A DNA stretch of 64,000 nt. Origin: Aliarcobacter faecis (lineage in GTDB: Bacteria; Campylobacterota; Campylobacteria; Campylobacterales; Arcobacteraceae). The stretch lies in contig NZ_CP053837.1 of NCBI RefSeq assembly GCF_013201705.1, positions 1,426,001-1,490,000 of the forward strand. The letters run 5' to 3'. The position numbers and the translations under genes are program-made. Below, piece by piece: positions 7,326-16,397 of the stretch; position 1 is the first letter of the stretch; the number at the start of each line of letters is the position of its first letter. The notes beneath the pieces were generated by a model. The model was given only the letters and a program-made list of their open reading frames with translations, was not told where the DNA came from and ran no database searches.

Positions 7326-10300
7326 AAATCCAACCTTTTATATCGTTTATTTGATTATCTTCAAGATTAAATTCTTTTTGTAAATCTTCTATTTTAAATT
7401 TATACTCTATTTGATTATTATTAACTTTTGAATTATCTTCTTTTATTGCTAGTTCTTTTTGAGTTTTATCGAGTAGAGTTAATTTTATTTTTAATTCTCG
7501 ACTATCTTCCAAATTAATAGTATCAGCTTTTAAAGTATATAAATCATCTTCACTATTTGGATTATCTTTTTCTATTCTAAGATTTGTAATTATTTGTAAA
7601 TCTTCATCAAACACAGCCATAGCATTAGCACTATTTTCTACACTTTGATTATTTTCAATATATGAGTTAAAATTTATCTCATATACCTTCTCTTCTTTTA
7701 TATTATGTCTTATTCTCTCTTGTCCATTATATTTTGAATTTATTTTATTTTCTATCTTCCATCTTATTTGTTTTAATTCATCTTCTGTTGCTTCTTCTAC
7801 ATTTAATATTGCTTTTAGTTCTACTTCTTCATTTGTAATATATTTTAAGGCTATATCTACAACTCTTACATCTCTTTTTAATTCTACTAATACATAACCT
7901 TCTTCTTTTGAGTTATTTGCAAAGGCAAATATATGTGCATATTTATATCTATTTGTTTTTGAAATATTTAGGGATAATTGGGTTTTATTTATAACTATAT
8001 CATCACCATTATCTATCTCATCTATTACTATATTATTATCATTTTTATCATTATTCTTTACTACTACAAATTGAAGTTGATTTAATTGAGATTGATTTAA
8101 GTTAATATCTTCTATCCAAGTATCATTTTTATATATAAGAGTATTTGCTTCTACAATTACAGTATCAGTTATAGAAGATTGTTTTACTATATTAGCACTC
8201 AATGATTTTACTTTTATTTTTTCATATAGTGGTTTTTCTATTATTGGTATAGTTACACTATTTGCTTTTAATCCACCATAAGATATATTTGGGTTTACTG
8301 ATTTTGAGTTTAGGTAAATACCACTTTGATTTACTGTTATTACATTCCCTTTACTTCTTATTGACACTCCTTGTGTTCCAACTAATTCTATTATCTTTGC
8401 TTCTTGTTTTATTGACTTTGAGTTTATATGAAAATTCTCTTTTACATCAATTCTAAAATCTTTATCTATTTGTTTAAAGAGATTTTGAAGGTATTTTAGT
8501 TTTACATCTTTTTCTACATAAGTAATCTTATTACCTTTTACTTTTTGTATAAAATCCTTTTCTATTAGTTGTTTTATTGTATTTTTTACTCTTATATTTA
8601 AATTTTCATTAGCATAGATATTATAATCTTTATTTACAGTTGTTATTTTCTCTTCATCTACAGTTTGTGTTAGGTTCTTTTTTACATTTATTGTATAGTC
8701 TGATTTTACATTTAAGTTTGAGTTATTATTTACATCTTCTTTTTTATCATTCTCTATTAGATTACTTTGATTATGTTTAACTATTTTTGTCTCATCATTT
8801 AGTATTAGAGTATTCATATCTTTTTGAGCTTTTATATTTAACTCTTCATTTCCTTGTTTATCTTCAAAGAGTATTTCATTATATCCTTCCTCATTTTCAT
8901 ATTGAGGAGTTGTATATGTTCTTATATAGCTTTTTGTTTTATTAGCTGGGAGTGGGTAAGGTATTTTATTCTCACCATTATACAAAGTTCCTATTATTAT
9001 TGGGCAATCTGGGTTACCATTTACAAAGCTTACTATTACTTCACTATTTACTCTTGGAATAAATTGTGAGCCATAATTATTTCCACTAGATAGATTTGAT
9101 ACTCTTAAGTAACAAGAGGTTGTTTTATTTCTTTCAAAATGAAACAGAACTCTTACTCTTCCTTCTTCATCTACATCTATACTATTTTGATTTTGGTTTA
9201 TTGGTGAGTTATTTACATCTTGAGAGCTTACTATTGCTGTTTGTACTCCATATATCTTTGGTTTTTTTATTGTAACTTTGGGTTTATATATTATATCTTT
9301 TGGGATTGCTTTAAACTCTACACTATATTGCATATTTGAGTTTATATCTTTTATATCATTTAGTTTTGAATACTCTTCTAAGGCATTTGGAAAGTATGCT
9401 TTATAGTTTACTTCTATTATTATTACATCTTCTTCTTTATTCTCTTTTTCACTTACTATTAAGGCATTTAAACTATCTTTTACTATTAATTCATTTGAAA
9501 CTGCTTCTATTATATTTGATTGACTATACTCTTTATTTGTATCTATATTTGTGTATCTATTTAAATCTTCATACAAGCTTTCATTTAACAAGTTTAGTTT
9601 ATCTCTAAAGCTCTCTTTTTCTATATCATTTCTTAATTGTTTACTACTTGCATTATCTTTTATCTTACTACTAGTTACTACCTTTGTTTTCTCTATTTTA
9701 TACTCTTGGCTTGGATTATTCTTATCATAGTAATCTTCTATATGTTTACTTGCTTTAAACTCTATTTTATGATTATATGTACACAATATCTTACTATCTA
9801 TTTTCTCTACATAATCATTTAATTCACACAATACTATTTTAAAGCTACTATTATCATCTTCTTTAAATATTAAAGAGTATCCCTCTTCTTCACAAAGCAT
9901 TAAGATAAACTCTAAATCACTTTGATTATATTGGGTTGTATAATCTTTTATTGGATATTTTATATTATCTACTCTTATCTCTAATGAAATATTTAATAAG
10001 GCTCTATATCTTGTTACTATTTTATTTATAATATCTGTTGCACTTAGACTATGATATATCTCATATTTATTATTTAATCCCAAATAGTATATTGGATGTA
10101 CCACTTCTATTTTATACATATATTTATTTGATACTATACTATCTTCACTAGCTTTATAAATCTTTCCAAAGATTGTTTTACAAGATTTTAAATTTACTAA
10201 ATCCTCTAAAACTATCTCTACATCTGTATCTACTATATCTTCTACTTCTATTCTTTCATTACTTATAAAGGTTATCTCATATTCATATACTTTATTTACT

Positions 10301-10479
10301 CCACTTTTCCCTTCTAAATTATAGATTGAATAATTCCCATCTGTATTCCCATATAAATCATTACTTTTATAGTTTAAAAGTTTTAACCTTGCTTTTATCT
10401 CTTGAACTTCTTTTTGATTATTCATTATCGTATCTTTGATATCTTTTATTTGATCTTTTAGAAAATTTAGATTTTGCAT
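7315..10479 (-). CDS. vgrG: Type VI secretion spike protein VgrG with long C-terminal extension
   Basis: This is the trimeric tip of a type VI secretion system. Residues about 50-430 form the gp27-like hub, including DYTTQYNQSDLEFILMLCEE, typical of VgrG. An OB-fold of gp5 type follows (DVDEEGRVRVLFHFE, about 440-510), then a beta-helical needle with repetitive N/V/K-rich strands (about 540-760). Residues from about 773 form an extra 280-residue tail absent from minimal VgrGs, probably a cargo-loading module for the overlapping GH19 gene. Residues about 622-773 are encoded by the 452-bp direct repeat. The gene heads the vgrG-effector-immunity unit. No other tss genes occur in the window, so this is an orphan spike locus. 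Confidence 0.93.
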   Translation of the reverse strand: MQNLNFLKDQIKDIKDTIMNNQKEVQEIKARLKLLNYKSNDLYGNTDGNYSIYNLEGKSGVNKVYEYEITFISNERIEVEDIVDTDVEIVLEDLVNLKSCKTIFGKIYKASEDSIVSNKYMYKIEVVHPIYYLGLNNKYEIYHSLSATDIINKIVTRYRALLNISLEIRVDNIKYPIKDYTTQYNQSDLEFILMLCEEEGYSLIFKEDDNSSFKIVLCELNDYVEKIDSKILCTYNHKIEFKASKHIEDYYDKNNPSQEYKIEKTKVVTSSKIKDNASSKQLRNDIEKESFRDKLNLLNESLYEDLNRYTNIDTNKEYSQSNIIEAVSNELIVKDSLNALIVSEKENKEEDVIIIEVNYKAYFPNALEEYSKLNDIKDINSNMQYSVEFKAIPKDIIYKPKVTIKKPKIYGVQTAIVSSQDVNNSPINQNQNSIDVDEEGRVRVLFHFERNKTTSCYLRVSNLSSGNNYGSQFIPRVNSEVIVSFVNGNPDCPIIIGTLYNGENKIPYPLPANKTKSYIRTYTTPQYENEEGYNEILFEDKQGNEELNIKAQKDMNTLILNDETKIVKHNQSNLIENDKKEDVNNNSNLNVKSDYTINVKKNLTQTVDEEKITTVNKDYNIYANENLNIRVKNTIKQLIEKDFIQKVKGNKITYVEKDVKLKYLQNLFKQIDKDFRIDVKENFHINSKSIKQEAKIIELVGTQGVSIRSKGNVITVNQSGIYLNSKSVNPNISYGGLKANSVTIPIIEKPLYEKIKVKSLSANIVKQSSITDTVIVEANTLIYKNDTWIEDINLNQSQLNQLQFVVVKNNDKNDNNIVIDEIDNGDDIVINKTQLSLNISKTNRYKYAHIFAFANNSKEEGYVLVELKRDVRVVDIALKYITNEEVELKAILNVEEATEDELKQIRWKIENKINSKYNGQERIRHNIKEEKVYEINFNSYIENNQSVENSANAMAVFDEDLQIITNLRIEKDNPNSEDDLYTLKADTINLEDSRELKIKLTLLDKTQKELAIKEDNSKVNNNQIEYKFKIEDLQKEFNLEDNQINDIKGWIYEK
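8163..8614 (-). repeat. 452-bp direct repeat, copy within vgrG
   Basis: This is the partner of 4925-5376. It covers the needle end and the first part of the tail (VgrG residues about 622-773). Recombination between the copies would delete 3238 bp carrying the tail extension, effector and immunity genes, and join vgrG to the short alternative tail. Confidence 0.9.
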
Positions 10480-10796
10480 ATGTTACTCTTAGTTTGGATT
10501 ATGATTTAATGATTCAAATTAGAAAATTAAATAACTAAAAATATTAGTATAAGATAATTTATAAAGATATTAAAATTTGGGTTTTCTTTTATATTTTATT
10601 AAAATTTTTATTGAGCTTACTTACTATATTATTAAAAGTTTCTCTTTTTTAGTCATTTTTATATAATTATGTACATTTAATTCGATGTTAGATAATATTT
10701 CAGAACGTATAATTATTATCCCTACTTTTTATTTAAAATATTCAATTTAGTAGGGTTTGTTTATAATATATATTTCTAAATAATTAAAGGTTTTTT
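10480..10796. other. Divergent intergenic region upstream of vgrG and yggS
   Basis: This 317-bp AT-rich spacer lies between two divergent genes and holds no ORF. A TATAAT at 10762-10767 is a plausible -10 element for yggS, 29 bp before its start. The inverted repeat CCCTAC (10720-10725) / GTAGGG (10750-10755) just upstream of it could be a protein-binding site. I found no clear vgrG promoter. Confidence 0.45.
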
Positions 10797-11477
10797 ATGG
10801 ATAAAATTATAGCAACAAAAAATTTAGATAACTTAATAACAAAAGTTGAAGCTGCAAGATTAAGAGTTAGTGAGCATCATATAGTAAAGATTATTGGTAT
10901 CTCAAAATATGCTTCAAGTGAAGATATAAAAACTCTTTATGAAGTAGGACAAAGAGCTTTTGGAGAAAATAAAGTTCAAGATTTAAAAGAGAAAAGTCAA
11001 ACTTTAGAGAATCTGCCTATTGAATGGCATTTTGTCGGAACTTTACAAAAGAATAAGATAAATAACCTTATTGATTTAAATCCTACTTTAGTTCACTCTT
11101 TAGACTCTTTGCCTTTAGCACTTGAATTAAACAAAAAATTAGTTGAAAGAGATAAAAAATTATCTTGTCTTCTTCAAATTAACTCAAGTTATGAAAATAC
11201 AAAATCTGGAGTTGATCCTAAAGAAGCAATAGATATTTATAAAAAAATCTTAGAACTTTGCTCAAATATTACTCTAAAAGGTGTTATGACTATTGGAGCA
11301 AATAGTGAAGATGAAGAATTAATCAAAAAAAGCTTCACTATTACAAAAGAGATTTTTAATACTCTTATTCCTTTTGGAGCAAGATATTGCTCAATGGGAA
11401 TGAGTGGAGATTTTGAATTAGCAATTGCCTGTGGTTCAAACTTAATAAGAGTTGGTTCAACACTATTTAAAAACTAA
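10797..11477 (+). CDS. yggS: YggS-family PLP homeostasis protein
   Basis: This 226-residue single-domain alanine-racemase-fold protein binds pyridoxal 5'-phosphate and keeps its cellular level balanced; no catalytic activity is established for the family. The PLP lysine lies in IIGISKYAS, about residue 37. Other family motifs are FGENKVQDL, EWHFVGTLQKNK, and the C-terminal CSMGMSGDFELAIACGSNLIRVG that binds the phosphate. It starts at ATG 10797 after AAAGG. It is transcribed alone and is followed by an intrinsic terminator shared with the convergent tautomerase gene. Confidence 0.95.
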   Translation: MDKIIATKNLDNLITKVEAARLRVSEHHIVKIIGISKYASSEDIKTLYEVGQRAFGENKVQDLKEKSQTLENLPIEWHFVGTLQKNKINNLIDLNPTLVHSLDSLPLALELNKKLVERDKKLSCLLQINSSYENTKSGVDPKEAIDIYKKILELCSNITLKGVMTIGANSEDEELIKKSFTITKEIFNTLIPFGARYCSMGMSGDFELAIACGSNLIRVGSTLFKN

Positions 11478-11501
11478 GAGCAAATATCTATTTTTGCTCT
11501 T
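11476..11501. terminator. Bidirectional terminator between yggS and the tautomerase gene
   Basis: The perfect 9-bp stem AAGAGCAAA / TTTGCTCTT has an 8-nt loop and is followed by T-rich sequence. It overlaps the last codons of the convergent tautomerase gene and can serve both genes. Confidence 0.75.
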
Positions 11502-11697
11502 TTCGTATTTTTGTAACTGATTTTCCACCTATATAGTAATTATCTGTACTAAATTCTTCCACCAAAACAACTGCATTTGACGATGATCTATTAAAAATCT
11601 TACTAAAAAGTTCTGTTATCCCTTTTGCTAACTCCTCTTTTTGTTCAACTGTTGCTCCACCATCTTCTTTTGTCATTTTTATATTTATAACTGGCAT
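11488..11697 (-). CDS. 4-oxalocrotonate tautomerase family protein
   Basis: This small 69-residue enzyme of the tautomerase superfamily begins MPVINIKMTKEDG, so Pro-2 becomes the catalytic N-terminal proline after Met removal. The rest fits one beta-alpha-beta unit (VEQKEELAKGITELFSKIF), including VVLVEEFSTDNYYIGG near the active-site entrance. Relatives act as hexamers on 2-hydroxymuconate or other enols, but the real substrate here is unknown. AAGGAG precedes the start. It is divergent from the adjacent LysR gene, which probably controls it. Confidence 0.9.
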   Translation of the reverse strand: MPVINIKMTKEDGGATVEQKEELAKGITELFSKIFNRSSSNAVVLVEEFSTDNYYIGGKSVTKIRKEQK

Positions 11698-11722
11698 TTA
11701 TACTCCTTTTTAATTTTTTTAT

Positions 11723-11743
11723 ATTATCATTAAAAGTGATAAT
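11723..11743. promoter_or_regulatory. Putative LysR operator
   Basis: The inverted repeat ATTATCA / TGATAAT has a 7-bp spacer and sits midway between the divergent tautomerase and LysR genes. Its size and position fit a LysR-type binding site. Binding is inferred. Confidence 0.5.
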
Positions 11744-11787
11744 CTGTCAAATATAAAATTAGTATTGATGATATAAGGAAAAGTGAT

Positions 11788-12615
11788 ATGGATTCAAATT
11801 TATTAAAAATTTTTGTTGAAGTTGCAAATGAAAAAAGTATCTCAAAAGCAGCTGTAAATCTAGATTTTGCCCAATCAAATGTAACTTCAAGAGTAAAGCA
11901 ATTAGAAAACTCTATTGGAGTTTCACTCTTTCATAGAGTTCCCAAAGGTGTAATATTAACAAAAGAAGGAGAAAAACTCTACTCTTATGCTATAGAAATT
12001 GTAAAAAAACTTGAACTAGCAAATTATGAAATGCAAAATATAAACCAACAAACTCATTTAATAATTGGTTCAACTGAATCAAATGCAAGTACAAGATTAA
12101 TCCCTTTTTTACTTCAATTAAACAGTGATTTCCCAAATATGAGTTTAGAATTAATTACAAATACAACAAAAGATACTATTAAAAATTTATTAGATTATAC
12201 AGTTGATATTGCATTTATAAGTGGAGAACCAAAAAATGATAATTTGATTGTTTTAAATAAAATAGATGAAAATATAGTTTTAGTTGAACCAAAAAATAAA
12301 GTATCTGTTAATACCTTTTTATCTTTTAAAAATGGTTGCTCTTACAATGAATTTGGACAAAACTACTTAAAAGAGATTTTAAATGAGGATTTTAAACATC
12401 TTGAATTTGGAAATTATGAGACAATTTTAGGCTGTATAAAAGCTGGTATGGGAAAAAGTATTTTACCACTTAGTATAGTAGAAAAATTAAATTATAAAAA
12501 AGATTTAAAAATTACAAAAATATCCAAAAAAATTGTAGATATACCAACTTTTTTAGTTTGCAGAAAAGATTATATTCCTAGAATTAAAGATTATTTAGAA
12601 AACTTTAAATTCTAA
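11788..12615 (+). CDS. LysR-family transcriptional regulator
   Basis: This 275-residue regulator has an N-terminal winged helix-turn-helix (residues 1-60: LLKIFVEVANEKSISKAAVN, then QSNVTSRVKQLENSIGVSLF). A coiled linker follows, then a periplasmic-binding-protein-like effector domain (about 85-270). The C-terminal GCIKAGMGKSILPLSIVEKL is typical. It is slightly shorter than the usual 290-300 residues. Divergence from the tautomerase gene over a 90-bp spacer with a palindrome suggests it controls that gene and itself. The co-inducer is unknown. Confidence 0.93.
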   Translation: MDSNLLKIFVEVANEKSISKAAVNLDFAQSNVTSRVKQLENSIGVSLFHRVPKGVILTKEGEKLYSYAIEIVKKLELANYEMQNINQQTHLIIGSTESNASTRLIPFLLQLNSDFPNMSLELITNTTKDTIKNLLDYTVDIAFISGEPKNDNLIVLNKIDENIVLVEPKNKVSVNTFLSFKNGCSYNEFGQNYLKEILNEDFKHLEFGNYETILGCIKAGMGKSILPLSIVEKLNYKKDLKITKISKKIVDIPTFLVCRKDYIPRIKDYLENFKF

Positions 12616-12721
12616 GTAAATATTTACTTAAAACAATCTATTTATATAATAAAAAATAGTTTAATTTAGTTTTGAGAAATTAGAAATAAAAGACAAAATA
12701 GATTAATTTAAAAGGAAAGAA

Positions 12722-13074
12722 ATGCAATTACCAGATTTAATAGGTATCTATTTAAATAAGTATCTAATGGAACCTATTGGAAATTTTTTAAATATACCTG
12801 AAAGTATTATTATATTTATTTTAATTGGAATAGGAATAATAATTTTTGGATATTGGAGTAAAGCAAAGGTATATAATTTTAATAGAGCTAGTCCTTTAGT
12901 TGAGGAAACCAGTAGAAAAATTAGTGAAAAAAAGCATTAAATGAAAAATTAACATTTAATCAGAGAGTAGCATTATGGGTAGAAGATGGAAAAGGAATAA
13001 AAATTTTCAACAAAATAGGTTTTACAATTATATTAATAAGTATTATATTTTCGATAATAAATAAAATAATTTAA
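12722..13074 (+). CDS. Small membrane protein, frameshifted at an A7 run
   Basis: The first frame (12722-12940, ATG after AAAGGAAAG) encodes 72 residues with one strong membrane helix (IIIFILIGIGIIIFGYW, about 30-46). It ends at a TAA just after the run of seven A at 12927-12933. One more A there would join it to a second open frame ending at 13074, giving KALNEKLTFNQRVALWVED, then a second membrane helix (IGFTIILISIIFSIINKII). The complete product would be about 117 residues with two membrane helices and a charged loop. Either this is a decayed gene, the run is phase-variable, or the base is a sequencing error. No family is recognised. Confidence 0.65.
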
Positions 13075-13080
13075 ATAAAA

Positions 13081-14034
13081 TTAAACCTCTAATTCACAAA
13101 CAACTTGTGCATGGTCACTTTGTTTTAAGCTTCCATTTTGATTTTTTTGTAAATGCTCATCAAAAACTTTATGACTTTTCACACTATTTTTTAGCTCATT
13201 TGATACAAAGATAAAATCAAGAGTATTTCCTTTGCCTACAAAATAGCTTGTAGGTATTCTTTGTATACCTTTAAACTCTGGATGAGGATTATAGACTTTT
13301 TTAGGAGCTAAATCATAGCTATCATATAAAATAAAATCATCTTTTTTTAACTCTTTTATATAAAATCTTCTGTTTGTCAAAGCTTCAATAGTTACTGAGA
13401 ACTCTCTATCATTCAAATCACAAAGTAAAATAGTAGGATTTTTCTGCTTTTTTATATCAAAATGTAGAGTTTTTGCCTCATTTATTCTCTGCTTTAATGA
13501 AAGAGAGTAGTTGTTTTTCAATGCTGTTTCTAATTTCTCTTTTTTCTCTTCTAAAGTGGAGTTTGTAGTGAATTTATACTCAAACTCATTTAATCTATTT
13601 GATTTTAAATGAGCTATATAAACTACTATTTCCAAACTCTCTTTTAAGCAAATAGTAGCTTTTATAGGCTCTCTTGCAAAAGTGAAATCATCTTTTCTTG
13701 ATACTTTTTCAATAGATTTTATAGGAAATTTACTTGCAAGTGCAACAGTTGTACTTTTGTAAGTTTTTGTCTTTTCTTCTAATATTGGTTTATCTACAAC
13801 TATAAAATCTTTAAATCCACACTCAAAACAGAGCTCTTTTAACTCATCTTGTGAAAAGACCTCTTGAAACCCTACAATTTGACAATCCATTTTTAATAAT
13901 TGCTCTTTTATCCAAGCTTTTTTCTCTTGCCAATCTTGTGCTGAGAATCTCTCTTTTTTTGTATAAAAAGAGAACTCTGAAGAGCAAAATTGAAAAAGAT
14001 TAAAAGTTGCTATTTTTAAGTTTATTTTATACAT
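13081..14034 (-). CDS. Endonuclease/exonuclease/phosphatase (EEP) family protein
   Basis: This 317-residue DNase I-fold hydrolase begins IATFNLFQF, with the first metal-binding Asn. It then shows QIVGFQEVF (catalytic Glu about residue 59), VVYIAHLKSNR (His and Asn/Lys of the active site), TILLCDLNDRE (Asp/Asn pair) and the C-terminal QSDHAQVVCELEV with the SDH motif. All key EEP residues are therefore present. The substrate could be DNA, an inositol phosphate or a phospholipid. There is no signal peptide. Its start overlaps the end of the diguanylate cyclase gene by 13 bp, so the two are probably co-transcribed. Confidence 0.9.
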   Translation of the reverse strand: MYKINLKIATFNLFQFCSSEFSFYTKKERFSAQDWQEKKAWIKEQLLKMDCQIVGFQEVFSQDELKELCFECGFKDFIVVDKPILEEKTKTYKSTTVALASKFPIKSIEKVSRKDDFTFAREPIKATICLKESLEIVVYIAHLKSNRLNEFEYKFTTNSTLEEKKEKLETALKNNYSLSLKQRINEAKTLHFDIKKQKNPTILLCDLNDREFSVTIEALTNRRFYIKELKKDDFILYDSYDLAPKKVYNPHPEFKGIQRIPTSYFVGKGNTLDFIFVSNELKNSVKSHKVFDEHLQKNQNGSLKQSDHAQVVCELEV

Positions 14035-15782
14035 ATTGTATTCCTTCCAAGTTTTTTTGCTTCATAAAGATTGTCATCAGCTTCTTTATAAAATTCATCA
14101 CTATTCTTTATATTTTCACCTAGTTTACATAAAGCCCCAAAGGAAGAAGTTATATAGCTTGAAACTTTGCTAGATTTGTGTTCTATTTTTAGATTTTCAA
14201 TATCATTTTTTATTGAATATATAAATTGCTCTATTTTCTCTTTTTCTAAATTTGTAATAATTGCAAACTCTTCTCCTCCAATTCTAAAAGCAAAATCACT
14301 AGCTCTATTTGTTCTACTTTTTAAGACTTTTGTAACCTCTTGTAGTACAATATCACCTTTTTGATGACCATAAGTATCATTATATTGTTTAAAGTAATCT
14401 ATATCCAAAATTATTAAACAAAGATATTTATTCTCTCTTTTTGCTCTATTTATCTCTTCTTCAATTTTCAAATTAAAAAATCTTCTATTAAAAAGTTGAG
14501 TTAGTTCATCAGTAATTGATAACTTTTTAAGCTCTTTTTCAAGACAGTTTTTAACTTCAAGTGTTTTATTTAAGCTATTTCCAAGAGTAACAAACTCTTT
14601 ATAAGTTAATTTTTCTGTATCTATATTCTTATTTTCTAAAGATGCCTTTGTAAAAGCTTGAATTAGATTTTCTATATTCGTATTTATAAAATTAGACATC
14701 TTTTTTGATATAAAATATATAGCTATTAATATGAGTAAAAATATTCCAAATATTGAAGTTAATTGTTTTTGTATATTTTGTTTAAAAATTAGCTCTTTTT
14801 TCTTTATCTCAGCATTAATTTCATCTAAATATACTCCACAACCAATAATCCAACCATATTCGCCATATCGTTTTACAAAAGATATTTTTTCAAACTCTTC
14901 TATACTATTTGGTTTTTTAAATTTATATTCAAAAAAATCTCCATCTAAATTTTTTGAAGTCTCTAATTGTTGTTGAAGAATTATAGGATAAGGATGTGTT
15001 TTAGGCTTGTCTAATTTTTTACCTTCAAAAATTAAACTATTTCCATCTATAGAATTTACAAAAGTGTAGCCACTATTTTCATATTTTAAAGTGCTTATCC
15101 AGTTTAGTAACTCCTCTTTATTTTTTTTTCTTAATTCATCAAGATATTCTCCCATTCCAATATGCCAATCAAAAGGCTCAAAAAGTTTTATATATGATAG
15201 TTTTGAATATTGTGTTTTATCTTTTACATCAGGCTTTATAAAACTATGTATTGTAAAACCTTCATTCTGTTCTAATGCAATTTTTGATTGATCTTGAATT
15301 ACAGGACGATTTTTTATATCTTTTAAATTCCAAATATCAAAATAGCTATCAAAAAAAAGCTCTTTATTAAATAATATAGCTTGTCCCTTATTACTATTTA
15401 TAAAAAAGTAGTTATTATCATCTTTAAATCTTAAATCTTTTAGAGCTTTTGCAATTAAAAATTTTATTTCATCTTCACTTTTTATACTTATATTCTCATT
15501 ATAAATATTCATAGCAATAGTATATGCTTGATTTACTCTAGCTTTTAGTTTATCATTTAAATTTTTTACTAATAATTTCTCTTTATATTCAATTAGACTT
15601 GTTATCATCATCACTTCATTTTTTGCTTCTCTTTTTTTCTGTTCAGTAAACTCCTTCTTTAGATGATTTAAATCACTATTAAAACTATTATATTGGAATA
15701 AGATAGAGGTAAAAAATGCTAATAAAATAGAGGAAAAAGCAGTTATAAATATAAATTTTTTGATAGACTTTGATAATTCCAA
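14022..15782 (-). CDS. Cache-sensor diguanylate cyclase
   Basis: This 586-residue membrane sensor makes cyclic di-GMP. It has a membrane helix at about 10-30, a periplasmic region with two Cache modules (NYFFINSNKGQAILF and GYTFVNSIDGNSLIF, each followed by WHIGMG or WIIGCG), and a second helix at about 343-362. A GGDEF domain follows (TDELTQLFNRRFFN at its start). The active-site signature is GGEEF (RIGGEEFAII), a functional variant, and D-x-D-x-FK-x-YND residues that bind metal and GTP are present. An RxxD inhibitory site is not obvious. It is upstream of and overlaps the EEP gene. Confidence 0.94.
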   Translation of the reverse strand: MELSKSIKKFIFITAFSSILLAFFTSILFQYNSFNSDLNHLKKEFTEQKKREAKNEVMMITSLIEYKEKLLVKNLNDKLKARVNQAYTIAMNIYNENISIKSEDEIKFLIAKALKDLRFKDDNNYFFINSNKGQAILFNKELFFDSYFDIWNLKDIKNRPVIQDQSKIALEQNEGFTIHSFIKPDVKDKTQYSKLSYIKLFEPFDWHIGMGEYLDELRKKNKEELLNWISTLKYENSGYTFVNSIDGNSLIFEGKKLDKPKTHPYPIILQQQLETSKNLDGDFFEYKFKKPNSIEEFEKISFVKRYGEYGWIIGCGVYLDEINAEIKKKELIFKQNIQKQLTSIFGIFLLILIAIYFISKKMSNFINTNIENLIQAFTKASLENKNIDTEKLTYKEFVTLGNSLNKTLEVKNCLEKELKKLSITDELTQLFNRRFFNLKIEEEINRAKRENKYLCLIILDIDYFKQYNDTYGHQKGDIVLQEVTKVLKSRTNRASDFAFRIGGEEFAIITNLEKEKIEQFIYSIKNDIENLKIEHKSSKVSSYITSSFGALCKLGENIKNSDEFYKEADDNLYEAKKLGRNTICIK

Positions 15783-15931
15783 TCTTTTTTTCCTTAACTT
15801 GTTTTATTATTTTAGTTTATCAAAATAGATATTATGATTTGATATATTCGTTAAGTTTATATTAATATTAAATTAAAATTTGATTAAAATGTAAATGCAA
15901 TAATTTCATATATCAAAACAAAGGATAAAAA

Positions 15932-16369
15932 ATGAAAAAAATTGTTTCAAGTTTAGCATTAGCATCAGTTTTAGTAAGTGGATTATATGCACAACATTGT
16001 GATATTAAAAAAGATGGTGAAAGATCATCTATGGATAAAAAACATTCAAAAAAACATCCAGAATTTAGAGGTGGGATTTTAGGTGTATTTAATGAATTAA
16101 ATTTAAATGCTGATCAAAAAACAAAAATTGATGAGATTTTAAAAGATAGTAGAAAAAATCAAGAATTTCCTACTGATGCTTTTTCAAAAGATAGTTTTGA
16201 CAAGGCAAAATTTGCAAAAATCATGAAGGATAAACAAGATAAAAAATTTGAGCAACAAGCAGAAGTTTTAGATAAAGTTTATAAAGTTTTAGATGTAAAA
16301 CAAAAAGAGCAATTAAGAGTTTTACTTGATTTACAAAAAGAGAAAATGAAACAAAGATTTGAAAAATAA
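15932..16369 (+). CDS. Spy/CpxP-like periplasmic protein
   Basis: This 145-residue exported protein has a clear signal peptide (MKKIVSSLALASVLVSGLYA). The mature part is highly charged and alpha-helical, with LNLNADQKTKIDEILKD and a C-terminal DVKQKEQLRVLLDLQ matching the two LTxxQ-type repeats of the Spy/CpxP family. Family members bind unfolded or metal-damaged periplasmic proteins or restrain a sensor kinase. An HCD and KKHSKKHPEF segment could bind metal. It lies 28 bp before a response regulator/sensor kinase pair, resembling the CpxP-CpxRA arrangement, and may report envelope state to that kinase. That link is inferred. Confidence 0.85.
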   Translation: MKKIVSSLALASVLVSGLYAQHCDIKKDGERSSMDKKHSKKHPEFRGGILGVFNELNLNADQKTKIDEILKDSRKNQEFPTDAFSKDSFDKAKFAKIMKDKQDKKFEQQAEVLDKVYKVLDVKQKEQLRVLLDLQKEKMKQRFEK

Positions 16370-16397
16370 AAACTAAAGAATTATAAAAGGAGTAACT

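Noticed and set aside
2648-9822. Plus-strand open frames rich in Leu, Phe and Tyr opposite the MCP and vgrG genes
   Set aside because: They are complementary shadows of AT-rich minus-strand genes, lack ribosome-binding sites and have no family resemblance.
4884-10479. A complete type VI secretion cluster
   Set aside because: Only the spike and its cargo are present. No sheath, baseplate, membrane complex or ClpV genes are in the window.
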